Translations under genes and position numbers: made by a program
NCBI GenBank assembly: GCA_900540295.1
Contig: UQFM01000010.1
Coordinates: forward strand, 1-38,466
Reading direction: 5' to 3'
Length of the DNA stretch: 38,466 nucleotides
DNA from: an uncultured Oscillospiraceae bacterium
GTDB lineage: Bacteria > Bacillota > Clostridia > Oscillospirales > Acutalibacteraceae
Notes under the pieces: generated by a model
Told to the model about the DNA's origin: nothing
The model's input: the letters and a program-made list of their open reading frames with translations, nothing else
Databases searched by the model: none
Part shown: positions 24,112 to 30,435 of the stretch, one piece after another
Numbering within the stretch: position 1 is the stretch's first letter
Layout of the letters: each line of letters begins with the position of its first letter

Positions 24112-25240
24112 TACGGATTTTCATACAGACCGCGCCTTTATAGAGCTTGATTTAAAAGCCTTGCGGCACAATGCGGAAATTCTGCAAAATGCTATGCCGC
24201 AAAACTGTCGGCTGATGGCAGTCGTTAAATGCAACGCTTACGGACACGGCAGTATTTTGATAGCAAAAGAACTTCAAAAAATCGGCGTGCAAAGCTTCGC
24301 GGTTGCCACAGCGGACGAGGGAATAGATTTGCGCAGACACGGCATTCGCGGCGAAATTCTTGTGTTGGGTTATACCGCCGTGCACCGTGCCAAGGAACTG
24401 CAAAAATACAATTTAATGCAGACGGTAATTGATTTTGCATACGCCGAGGCTCTGCAAAAAACAGGCGTTTCTTTAAACGTGCATATCAAGCTGGATACAG
24501 GTATGCACCGATTGGGCATTCCGTTTGACGCTATGGAAGCTGTAAAAGCAGTATTTTCTATGCCGAATTTACAGGTTTGCGGTATGTATACACATTTATG
24601 CTGTGCGGACAGTCTTGCGCCCGACGATACCACATTCACCGAAGCACAAATTGAACGGTTTTATCAATCAGTTTCAGCGTTAAAAGCAGACGGAATCCCG
24701 ATTCCGAAGCTGCACATACAAAGCAGTTACGGACTGTTAAACTATCCGCACCTGCAATGTGATTATGTGCGGGCGGGCATTGCGCTGTACGGCGTATTAA
24801 GCAGTCCGAACGACAAAACAAGACTGCAATTACAGTTACAGCCCGTACTCTCTTTGAAAAGCCGCGTGGCACTGATTCGCACCGTTCCCGCGAACACTTT
24901 TGTCGGCTACGGCAGAGCTTTTTATGCCGCACGCGAAAGCCGCCTTGCCGTTTTGCCGATTGGGTACGGCGACGGATTGCCGCGCAATCTCTCAAACGGA
25001 AAAGGCAGTGTGGAAATTCACGGTTACCGTGTGCCGATTGTCGGGCGAATTTGTATGGACCAGCTTACGGTGGATATTACGGACACGAAAGGCATTGCTG
25101 TCGGAGATACCGCAACATTAATCGGCGCAAATACAGAAAACACGCCCTCCGCCCCCGAAACAGCGACACGTGCAGACAGTATAACAAACGAACTGCTATG
25201 CCGTATGGGAGCAAGATTGGCGTGTGTGCTAAAAAATTAG
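24104..25240 (+). CDS. Alanine/serine racemase (VanT catalytic-domain-like)
   Basis: Fold-type III PLP racemase, 378 aa. PLP Lys42 lies in VVKCNAYGHG. The barrel continues through A-V-A-T-A-D-E-G and H-I-K-L-D-T-G-M-H-R-L-G. The C-terminal beta domain has GYGRAFY and LPIGYGDGLPRN, with GRICMDQLTVD. It overlaps the previous gene by 8 nt. In VanT proteins this domain follows a membrane acyltransferase region, which is absent here. As last gene of the operon it could supply D-Ser. A general alanine racemase role is the alternative. Confidence 0.88.
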   Translation: MNDTDFHTDRAFIELDLKALRHNAEILQNAMPQNCRLMAVVKCNAYGHGSILIAKELQKIGVQSFAVATADEGIDLRRHGIRGEILVLGYTAVHRAKELQKYNLMQTVIDFAYAEALQKTGVSLNVHIKLDTGMHRLGIPFDAMEAVKAVFSMPNLQVCGMYTHLCCADSLAPDDTTFTEAQIERFYQSVSALKADGIPIPKLHIQSSYGLLNYPHLQCDYVRAGIALYGVLSSPNDKTRLQLQLQPVLSLKSRVALIRTVPANTFVGYGRAFYAARESRLAVLPIGYGDGLPRNLSNGKGSVEIHGYRVPIVGRICMDQLTVDITDTKGIAVGDTATLIGANTENTPSAPETATRADSITNELLCRMGARLACVLKN

Positions 25241-25298
25241 ACCGTTAAATCCTGAACCCAAAAAAGATACCCACTGAAAATGAGAATTCGCTATAATT

Positions 25299-26333
25299 TT
25301 ATTTTAGAATAGCTTTTTGACTAATCTTAATTTTTTGGCGAGAATCATAAAATACAGATTTCTGTTTTTGTAGAATTTCCATGTTAGGAATTCCAATTTG
25401 ATTTGTCAGCCGCAAAATTTCTGGAAACTTTTCTTGTTCAATATTACGAGCCGCCTGTATTTGACCTTTGAGAGAGAGTATTTGCTTGGTAGTTTCCTCT
25501 GAACAAGTTTCAGTACCAATAAAAGACTTTATTTCTTGGAACGCATTGTATATTGTTTTTTGAAGCCCATTAGGCACAGCGAGAGACTGTTTAGGCGTTA
25601 CGATAGTTCCTGTAATAGGTTTATAATCAGAAGGACCATAATACTTTACCTTGGGGTATTTAGGCTTGTGCCCGTACTTTCTCAGTACACGGTCAATCCT
25701 TTGACGCAACTGCTCAGGTGAAAAAGGTTCCTTACTGGAAAAAGTCATATCATCTACATACAAAGTGAATTTGCAACTGCATTGTTTTGCCAAATCAGAA
25801 ATTTCCAAAAACATATCAGAATAGGCATAGAAGGCCATAATCTGACTTGTTGGACATCCGGTTGGAATACCGCCATTGTATGTTATGATGTCCGTTAGTT
25901 TCTTAGCCACATCAGGAGAAGTTTTTAGTTTCTGCACGAAAAATTGGTACACAGGTTCTCGGGTACAGTTATCATAGAACTTCTTAATATCAATAGTCAG
26001 AACATATTTCCCATCCAAATGCGCCCTTCCATTGTCTATATAACACTTCTGCTTTTCACCAGAAATAAGCCAATCAGGTCGAATGACCCGATGAAGCAAG
26101 TAAAGGATTCTCCGCTGGATAGCTTTAAGTGTTTTGTCCGGGGCAGTTATTTCCCTTTTTTCGTTAGAATGCTTTTTGTCTATTTCAAATTTGTGATACC
26201 CTATGATATTATCAATCATTTTAAGACCACCGGGTTCAAGACAAAGAAGATGCTCAAGACGTTTTTTCGTCCGACATTTATAAAGAGCGCATTGGGTTAT
26301 ATCATATTTTTTGAGAGGCACTTTATTCTTCAT
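25299..26333 (-). CDS. Retron-type reverse transcriptase
   Basis: A 344-aa RT domain with no maturase or endonuclease part. Motifs: N-G-R-A-H (101-105), matching the retron NAxxH element; Asp115 of motif A (TIDIKKFYDN); GGIPTGCPTSQ of motif B; catalytic Y-V-D-D at 192-195; and I-T-G (240-242) at the place of the retron VTG triplet. The C-terminal part (250-344) is Lys/Gln rich and would bind the msr RNA. The start overlaps the XRE gene end by 11 nt, with GGGTGA upstream. Codon use is A/T richer than in neighbouring genes, a sign of transfer. Confidence 0.88.
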   Translation of the reverse strand: MKNKVPLKKYDITQCALYKCRTKKRLEHLLCLEPGGLKMIDNIIGYHKFEIDKKHSNEKREITAPDKTLKAIQRRILYLLHRVIRPDWLISGEKQKCYIDNGRAHLDGKYVLTIDIKKFYDNCTREPVYQFFVQKLKTSPDVAKKLTDIITYNGGIPTGCPTSQIMAFYAYSDMFLEISDLAKQCSCKFTLYVDDMTFSSKEPFSPEQLRQRIDRVLRKYGHKPKYPKVKYYGPSDYKPITGTIVTPKQSLAVPNGLQKTIYNAFQEIKSFIGTETCSEETTKQILSLKGQIQAARNIEQEKFPEILRLTNQIGIPNMEILQKQKSVFYDSRQKIKISQKAILK

Positions 26334-26628
26334 CTGGATCACCCGCTGCCGCAGACATACTTTGTATCAGGTGTGCCATCATGTTTCTAACAAAGACAGT
26401 TCCTTTGCCGGATTTTGCTGCTTCATCCATATTTTCAGAAAGTAATATCAAAGAGGACAACCGGATACCGTAAATATCTGCATACTTTTGCAATAGTTCT
26501 AAAGAAGGTTGCTTTTTGTTGTTTTCAATTTCCGAAAGGTAGCTCGCAGAGATGCCAAGTTCCGAACTCATTTCACTGGCCTTATATCCATAAATGATGC
26601 GTGTACGCTTCAACACATCTCCAATCAT
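26323..26628 (-). CDS. XRE-family helix-turn-helix protein
   Basis: A 101-aa protein with the N-terminal HTH_3 domain at residues 2-62: L-K-R-T-R-I-I-Y-G-Y-K, then ELGISASYLSEIENNKKQPS, a textbook XRE recognition region. The C-terminal 40 residues (after about 62) form a short helix with an acidic end GDPDEE. GGGAGG lies 8-9 nt before the ATG. It overlaps the RT gene and is co-transcribed. It is likely an autoregulator or antitoxin-like part of the retron operon. Confidence 0.9.
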   Translation of the reverse strand: MIGDVLKRTRIIYGYKASEMSSELGISASYLSEIENNKKQPSLELLQKYADIYGIRLSSLILLSENMDEAAKSGKGTVFVRNMMAHLIQSMSAAAGDPDEE

Positions 26629-26692
26629 GTTCGCCACCTCCCAGCTATTTGGATTCGATTTATAATACAAGCCGCTTGGCCTAATAAACAAA

Positions 26693-26703
26693 AATTAGAT
26701 GGG
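26693..26703. repeat. Complementary segment L3 (pairs with 26999-27009)
   Basis: AATTAGATGGG on the plus strand is the exact complement of CCCATCTAATT at 26999-27009. It lies between the small ORF and the XRE gene, so in the minus-strand transcript the two can form an 11-bp stem that encloses the small ORF. Confidence 0.75.
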
Positions 26704-26729
26704 CTTCCCGTTTGCTGCACCACCTCGTC

Positions 26730-26921
26730 TTACTTCTTGAACATCTCACAAAAGCACTGGATGATTTGTAAAACCACCAGCAGCACTTCAAGCGCCCTAA
26801 ACACCAACCGGAATACGATTTTGCGCCATTTACGCTTGAACTTGAAACGGTGAGAAGTCCGGGGGATCGACGAGTTGTCGGGACTGTCCTGCATGAACAG
26901 CGATTTCTTATGCTTATGCAT
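26730..26921 (-). CDS. Small basic single-span membrane protein, retron accessory/effector candidate
   Basis: 63 codons from ATG 26919-26921, with AAGGAG 6 nt upstream, a strong site. Residues 1-35 are very basic and polar (HKHKK, FKFKRKWRK). Residues 36-58 form one hydrophobic helix (VFRALEVLLVVLQIIQCF) and the end is MFKK. No family is recognised. It sits between the structured leader and the XRE-RT genes in the same transcript. Size and make-up recall small membrane toxins or membrane effectors of defence systems. The alternative is that the open frame is fortuitous inside a longer non-coding RNA. Confidence 0.6.
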   Translation of the reverse strand: MHKHKKSLFMQDSPDNSSIPRTSHRFKFKRKWRKIVFRLVFRALEVLLVVLQIIQCFCEMFKK

Positions 26922-26998
26922 ACATTACTCCTTCGAGAACCACGAAGTATAGTTTGATGTGGCTCCCTCCCGGGAAAGAGTTGGTGCATACAGGACAA

Positions 26999-27146
26999 CC
27001 CATCTAATTCCTTTGGGCATGGCCCAAGCTCCCGGCTTGGGCCATGCCGGGTGACGACGCATCGGACGGTCAAGCCATGTGCCGCCCCCGTGGGATAGAA
27101 CACCTTTAAGATGTTCCGCGAGTGCTTACGCACTCCAAATTAGGGG
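26999..27146 (-). ncRNA. Candidate retron msr-msd RNA
   Basis: Read on the minus strand: CCCCTAATT (27146-27138), a GTAA-capped 6-bp hairpin (27135-27120), a 7-bp hairpin with TTAAA loop (27116-27098), a 14-bp perfect hairpin (27048-27016), then AATTAGATGGG (27009-26999), which can pair with the opening segment. Two short hairpins, one long hairpin and flanking complements in front of an RT gene match retron RNA layout (a1, msr, msd, a2). The exact ends and branching G are not determined. Confidence 0.55.
27016..27048. repeat. 14-bp perfect hairpin, msd stem candidate
   Basis: GGCATGGCCCAAGC (27016-27029) and GCTTGGGCCATGCC (27035-27048) around a 5-nt loop. It is G+C rich in an otherwise A+T-rich island, with no T tract, so it is not a terminator. 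Confidence 0.95.
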
Positions 27147-27190
27147 AGAAGACCAGTAGGACGTCTGTCTCTACTTTTCGCTGTAAGAAT

Positions 27191-27219
27191 ATCATAGCGT
27201 ATAATCTTGTTTTTGTCAA
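27191..27219 (-). promoter_or_regulatory. Consensus promoter of the retron operon
   Basis: TTGACA (27214-27219), 17 bp, TATGAT (27191-27196) on the minus strand. Transcription would start near 27184, giving a leader of about 260 nt before the small ORF. The -35 abuts a 15-bp inverted repeat. Confidence 0.88.
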
Positions 27220-27252
27220 TATATTTTTTCGCTTATGGCGAAAAAATATATT
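27218..27252. terminator. 15-bp inverted repeat after the recombinase gene
   Basis: AATATATTTTTTCGC (27218-27232) and GCGAAAAAATATATT (27238-27252), loop TTATG. It lies 43 nt past the recombinase stop. As RNA it is a hairpin that may end recombinase transcripts; as DNA it touches the retron -35 box and may be an operator for the XRE protein. Confidence 0.6.
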
Positions 27253-27295
27253 AGTGAACTTTTCAAAAAATAGAATACCTTCTTTTCTATGGACG

Positions 27296-28183
27296 TTAAT
27301 TAGTTTTGCTTTTTCTTTGCTGCACCTTCATAAAAGTCTCCTTGTCAATAATCGCTTCATGAGCATTTTCTACCAGAAACATACTTAATGCACCGTCATT
27401 CTTTTTCTGTTTCCCAGTTAAAAAATCTGGCGTACAGGTTTTCTGCATCAACACCTTGCCGATGTATTTTTCGTTGCTGAGCATACGGTCAATGGTCGAT
27501 GTACTCCAAATCCCTTTACCTGTTGCTGTCTTTATCCCATGCTCCTCCAGATATCGCTTGATTTTCCGTACACCATTCCCCTGTAAATACAAATCAAAAA
27601 TTTTGCGTACGATCTCGGCTTCTTCAGGGACTACCACCAGCACCCCATCCGGTCCTTTGGTATAACCCAAAAATTGACTGTGATTGAGAATTGTTTTCCC
27701 ACTGCGCATGCGTGCTCGAATGCCAAATTTGATGTTCTCGCTTTTGCTACAACTTTCTTCCTGAGCCATAGCAAGAAAAATGCTAAGTGCACTGTCATTC
27801 ACTTTCATGGTATCAATATCCTCCATTTCTGCATACAAACCAATATTCATTTGTTTCCACTTCCTTATCTGTGTTAATGTTTCGACGGTATCACGTCCGA
27901 ACCGACTTAATGATTTTACTAAAACGAAATCGAACAGACCCTTCTTTCCATCTAGGATCATCTGATGATAACCTGGTCTGTTTTTGGTTCTTAGAGCAGA
28001 GCCGACATCGGAATAAATTTTTACAAACTGCCAGTTTGGATTCTCCCGAATTATTGTTTCAAAGTGAGATTTCTGTGTTTCAAGGCTTCCCAACTGTTCG
28101 GGATGATTTGTGCTGACTCGGCAGTAAGCTACAACCCGCAATTTTTCTTGTTTGTAAGAGAAAAGAATCGTTTTTGGTATCAT
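27296..28183 (-). CDS. Serine recombinase, short form
   Basis: A 295-aa recombinase. The resolvase catalytic domain has Ser24 in AYCRVSTN, Y-S-D-V-G-S-A-L, and SLSRFGRDTVE with the active-site Arg residues. It is followed by the PF07508 recombinase domain (about 165-285: G-Y-T-K-G, IFDLYLQGNGVRKI, ML-NEKYIGKVL). It ends at V-Q-Q-R-K-S-K, just where large serine recombinases continue into a zinc ribbon and coiled coil, so it is short. ATG 28181-28183 has GGAGG 7 nt upstream. It probably mobilised, or once mobilised, the retron island. Confidence 0.92.
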   Translation of the reverse strand: MIPKTILFSYKQEKLRVVAYCRVSTNHPEQLGSLETQKSHFETIIRENPNWQFVKIYSDVGSALRTKNRPGYHQMILDGKKGLFDFVLVKSLSRFGRDTVETLTQIRKWKQMNIGLYAEMEDIDTMKVNDSALSIFLAMAQEESCSKSENIKFGIRARMRSGKTILNHSQFLGYTKGPDGVLVVVPEEAEIVRKIFDLYLQGNGVRKIKRYLEEHGIKTATGKGIWSTSTIDRMLSNEKYIGKVLMQKTCTPDFLTGKQKKNDGALSMFLVENAHEAIIDKETFMKVQQRKSKTN

Positions 28184-28190
28184 AAAAATT

Positions 28191-28218
28191 CCTCCATGCC
28201 AAAAGTATAGCATGGAGG
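28191..28218. promoter_or_regulatory. 9-bp inverted repeat over the recombinase ribosome-binding site
   Basis: CCTCCATGC (28191-28199) and GCATGGAGG (28210-28218). Read on the minus strand the spacer contains TATACT, a -10-like box, and the second arm holds the GGAGG ribosome-binding site. This could be an operator for autorepression, or an RNA hairpin hiding the site. Confidence 0.6.
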
Positions 28219-28243
28219 ACATCTTTCCGCTTGAAAACATAAC

Positions 28244-28279
28244 AAAAGCTACATTTTGATTTCTCAAAATGTAGCTTTT
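28244..28279 (-). terminator. Terminator of tRNA-Leu, 16-bp perfect stem
   Basis: AAAAGCTACATTTTGA (28244-28259) and TCAAAATGTAGCTTTT (28264-28279) with a 4-nt loop. It begins 5 nt after the tRNA CCA end on the minus strand. The A/T flanks of the stem make it usable in both directions. Confidence 0.85.
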
Positions 28280-28283
28280 AACT

Positions 28284-28371
28284 TGGTGCCGGTGGCCGGG
28301 GTCGAACCGGCACGGTATCGCTACCACTGGATTTTGAGTCCAGCACGTCTGCCAATTCCATCACACCGGCA
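28284..28371 (-). tRNA. tRNA-Leu (anticodon CAA)
   Basis: 88 nt including an encoded CCA. Acceptor stem TGCCGGT/ACCGGCA, anticodon stem CTGGA/TCCAG with loop CTCAAAA (anticodon CAA, reads UUG). The long class II variable arm is GGTAGCGATACC, and the T stem GCCGG/CCGGC has loop TTCGACC. It borders the retron-recombinase island. Confidence 0.97.
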
Positions 28372-28393
28372 GGTGGATTTTTAATGCTTGTAT

Positions 28394-28422
28394 ATTATAG
28401 CGGATTCCTTTTAAAAAATCAA
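28394..28422 (-). promoter_or_regulatory. Promoter of tRNA-Leu
   Basis: TTGATT (28417-28422), 17 bp, TATAAT (28394-28399) on the minus strand, ending 22 nt before the tRNA. Confidence 0.85.
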
Positions 28423-28481
28423 CACCAAATTTTCATTTTTTCAAAAAAATTTGCATCTTTTGATTTTTTTACTTTTATTCC

Positions 28482-28510
28482 TTGCCTTTTGAACATGCAG
28501 GGTATATAAT
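28482..28510 (+). promoter_or_regulatory. Promoter of the Gfo/Idh/MocA gene
   Basis: TTGCCT (28482-28487), 17 bp, TATAAT (28505-28510), 32 nt before the start codon. It is divergent from the tRNA promoter. Confidence 0.85.
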
Positions 28511-28542
28511 GCCAAAAAACAATCACCAAAGAAGGATGCACC

Positions 28543-29844
28543 ATGAAAAACCGACCTGTAACCGCCGTCATTGTCGGCGCAGGACATCGCGCACAGATTT
28601 ATGCCAAACTGGCGCTTACAAACCCGGAGCTTTTGCAGATTATCGGCGTCGCGGACCCCGACCCCATCCGCCGTAAAAGCACAATGGAGCGGTTCGGATT
28701 TCCTGCCGAGAACTGCTTTGAAAGCGCCGAGGCGCTCGCCAAAGTACCGAAGCTTGCGGATGCGGTTATCAACGGCACAATGGACCAACAGCATTTGGAA
28801 ACCTCGCTTCCCCTTTTGAAAATGGGCTACGATATGCTTTTGGAAAAACCGTTTGCCACAAATGAACAGGAAATGCGCGAATTGGTAAACTGTGTACGTG
28901 AAAACGGCAATAAGGTTATGATTTGCCATGTGCTTCGCTATACGCCGTTTTATCTTTCTATTAAAGAGCGTGTGGCACGCGGTGAAATCGGCGATATTAT
29001 CAACATCCAAACCAATGAGCATGTCAGCTATCACCATCTTTCTACTTCTTATGTGCGCGGAAAATGGGCGAACTCCGATGAATGCCACACCTCGATGCTA
29101 TTGGCAAAATGCTGTCACGATATCGATATGATGATGTGGATGATGGCAGAAACAAAGCCCGTTTCTGTTGCAAGCTTCGGCAATAAATTTCAGTTTAAGC
29201 CTGAAAACGCGCCGAAAGAGGCGGGTACGCGCTGTCTTGTGGACTGCCCGCTTGTGGATTCCTGCCGTTATTCCGCAAAACGGCTGTATCTTGACCAACC
29301 CGAACGCTGGGCATTCTATATTTGGGATAAGTTAGAGGGCATTGAAAATCCGACTGACGCGGACAGAATCAACCTGTTAAAGGGTGACAGCAACTACGGC
29401 AAATGTATTTACAAATGCAACAACAATGTGGTTGACCACCAATCGGTATTAATCAATTTTGCAAACGGCGCTACGGGTACGCACAATATGGTTGGCGGTT
29501 CTTCCCGCTCTATGCGGCATATCCACATTATCGGCACAAAAGGCGAAATTTACGGCGATTTTGAGGAGTCTAAATTTGTGGTTTCCAAAATCCACCCCAC
29601 AAAAACGGATGAAAAAACCGTGGAAGAGGTCGATTTACGCGTAACGGGCGATATGGTCGGCGCCTACGGCGGACACGGCGGCGGCGATGAAAAGCTTGCT
29701 GAGGATTTTGTAAAATTCCTGCGCGGGGAAACGCCGAGCCTTGCCTGTACCTCAATTTTTGATTCTGTTGCGGGACATTTGTGCGTATATCTCGCCGATA
29801 AATCCCGCGAAGCGGGCGGCGCACCGCAGGCGGTCATACTGTAA
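28543..29844 (+). CDS. Gfo/Idh/MocA family oxidoreductase
   Basis: A 433-aa NAD(P)-dependent oxidoreductase. Rossmann motif VIVGAGHRAQ at residues 8-17, substrate/cofactor motif EKPFA near 107, and H-D-I-D-M-M near 200, with the active-site His. A Cys-rich insert (CLVDCPLVDSC, later K-C-I-Y-K-C) is shared by a subfamily and may bind a metal. The C-terminal half has the RHIHIIGTKGEI-GD sheet. The substrate is probably a sugar or inositol derivative and cannot be fixed from sequence. Monocistronic, with its own promoter and terminator. Confidence 0.9.
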   Translation: MKNRPVTAVIVGAGHRAQIYAKLALTNPELLQIIGVADPDPIRRKSTMERFGFPAENCFESAEALAKVPKLADAVINGTMDQQHLETSLPLLKMGYDMLLEKPFATNEQEMRELVNCVRENGNKVMICHVLRYTPFYLSIKERVARGEIGDIINIQTNEHVSYHHLSTSYVRGKWANSDECHTSMLLAKCCHDIDMMMWMMAETKPVSVASFGNKFQFKPENAPKEAGTRCLVDCPLVDSCRYSAKRLYLDQPERWAFYIWDKLEGIENPTDADRINLLKGDSNYGKCIYKCNNNVVDHQSVLINFANGATGTHNMVGGSSRSMRHIHIIGTKGEIYGDFEESKFVVSKIHPTKTDEKTVEEVDLRVTGDMVGAYGGHGGGDEKLAEDFVKFLRGETPSLACTSIFDSVAGHLCVYLADKSREAGGAPQAVIL

Positions 29845-29867
29845 CATACAAAAACATATAAGAATGC

Positions 29868-29906
29868 AAAAAGCATCGGAAGAACTTGACTTCTCCGATG
29901 CTTTTT
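29868..29906. terminator. Bidirectional terminator between convergent genes
   Basis: AAAAAGCATCGGA (29868-29880) and TCCGATGCTTTTT (29894-29906). A-tract and T-tract flank the stem, so it serves the oxidoreductase gene (plus) and the nrdD-nrdG-deaminase operon (minus). Confidence 0.93.
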
Positions 29907-29929
29907 CTGTTTTTATTTAGGAATACAGT

Positions 29930-30418
29930 TTAATATCCTTTTGTACCTTCTAAGGATTCGTCGTCCTCAATCCATTTTTGGACATGAATGATACGGTAAT
30001 CGTCTTTGGTATCGCGAATAATCACATGTTTGATCCCAGCGTTGATGATTTGGCGCTTGCACATCGAGCAACTGCTGGCATTTTTTACATATTCGCCTGT
30101 ATCGCATTCGATACCGACCAAATAAAGGGTACTGCCGAGCATTTTATTGCGCGAAGAGCTGATAATCGCATTCGCTTCGGCGTGCACACTGCGGCAAAGC
30201 TCATACCGTTCGCCGCGCGGGACTTCCAGTTTTTGACGTACACAGTAGTGCAAATCGGTGCAGTTTTTCCGTCCGCGGGGCGCGCCGACATAACCTGTGG
30301 AAATAACCTCGTCATTCTGCACGATGACCGCGCCGTAATGCCGCCGCAGGCAGGTGCTTCTTTGCGAAACGATTTCTGCCAAATCCAAATAATAATTGAT
30401 TTTGTCCCGTCTTTCCAT
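29930..30418 (-). CDS. dCMP deaminase family protein (ComEB-like)
   Basis: A 162-aa zinc deaminase starting MERRDKINYYLDLA. Zinc motifs: SVHAEANAI (HAE, catalytic Glu) and S-S-C-S-M-C (CxxC; the usual Pro before the first Cys is Ser). The substrate loop includes GYVGAPRGRKNC. It converts dCMP to dUMP for dTTP synthesis. ATG is preceded by AGGAGG, 6 nt away. It follows nrdG by 17 nt, so the operon joins deoxynucleotide supply functions. Confidence 0.92.
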   Translation of the reverse strand: MERRDKINYYLDLAEIVSQRSTCLRRHYGAVIVQNDEVISTGYVGAPRGRKNCTDLHYCVRQKLEVPRGERYELCRSVHAEANAIISSSRNKMLGSTLYLVGIECDTGEYVKNASSCSMCKRQIINAGIKHVIIRDTKDDYRIIHVQKWIEDDESLEGTKGY

Positions 30419-30435
30419 AAAAGACCTCCTGCATT

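Noticed and set aside
25290..25313. Weak inverted repeat GCTAT/ATAGC at the RT gene end as a terminator
   Set aside because: Only 5 bp of stem, with a 14-nt A/T-only spacer and no clear T run; too weak to call.
27016..27048. Rho-independent terminator
   Set aside because: The stem is strong but is not followed by a T run on either strand.
25299..27184. Group II intron
   Set aside because: No GUGYG 5' end, no domain V-like end, and the RT lacks maturase and endonuclease regions. The leader layout and RT motifs fit a retron better.
25299..27184. Diversity-generating retroelement
   Set aside because: No template/variable repeat pair differing at A positions and no Avd or C-type lectin target gene was seen near the RT.
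28441..29088. 215-codon minus-strand frame opposite the Gfo/Idh/MocA gene
   Set aside because: Antisense to a well-supported Rossmann enzyme. Its start lies in coding sequence and it has no family features.
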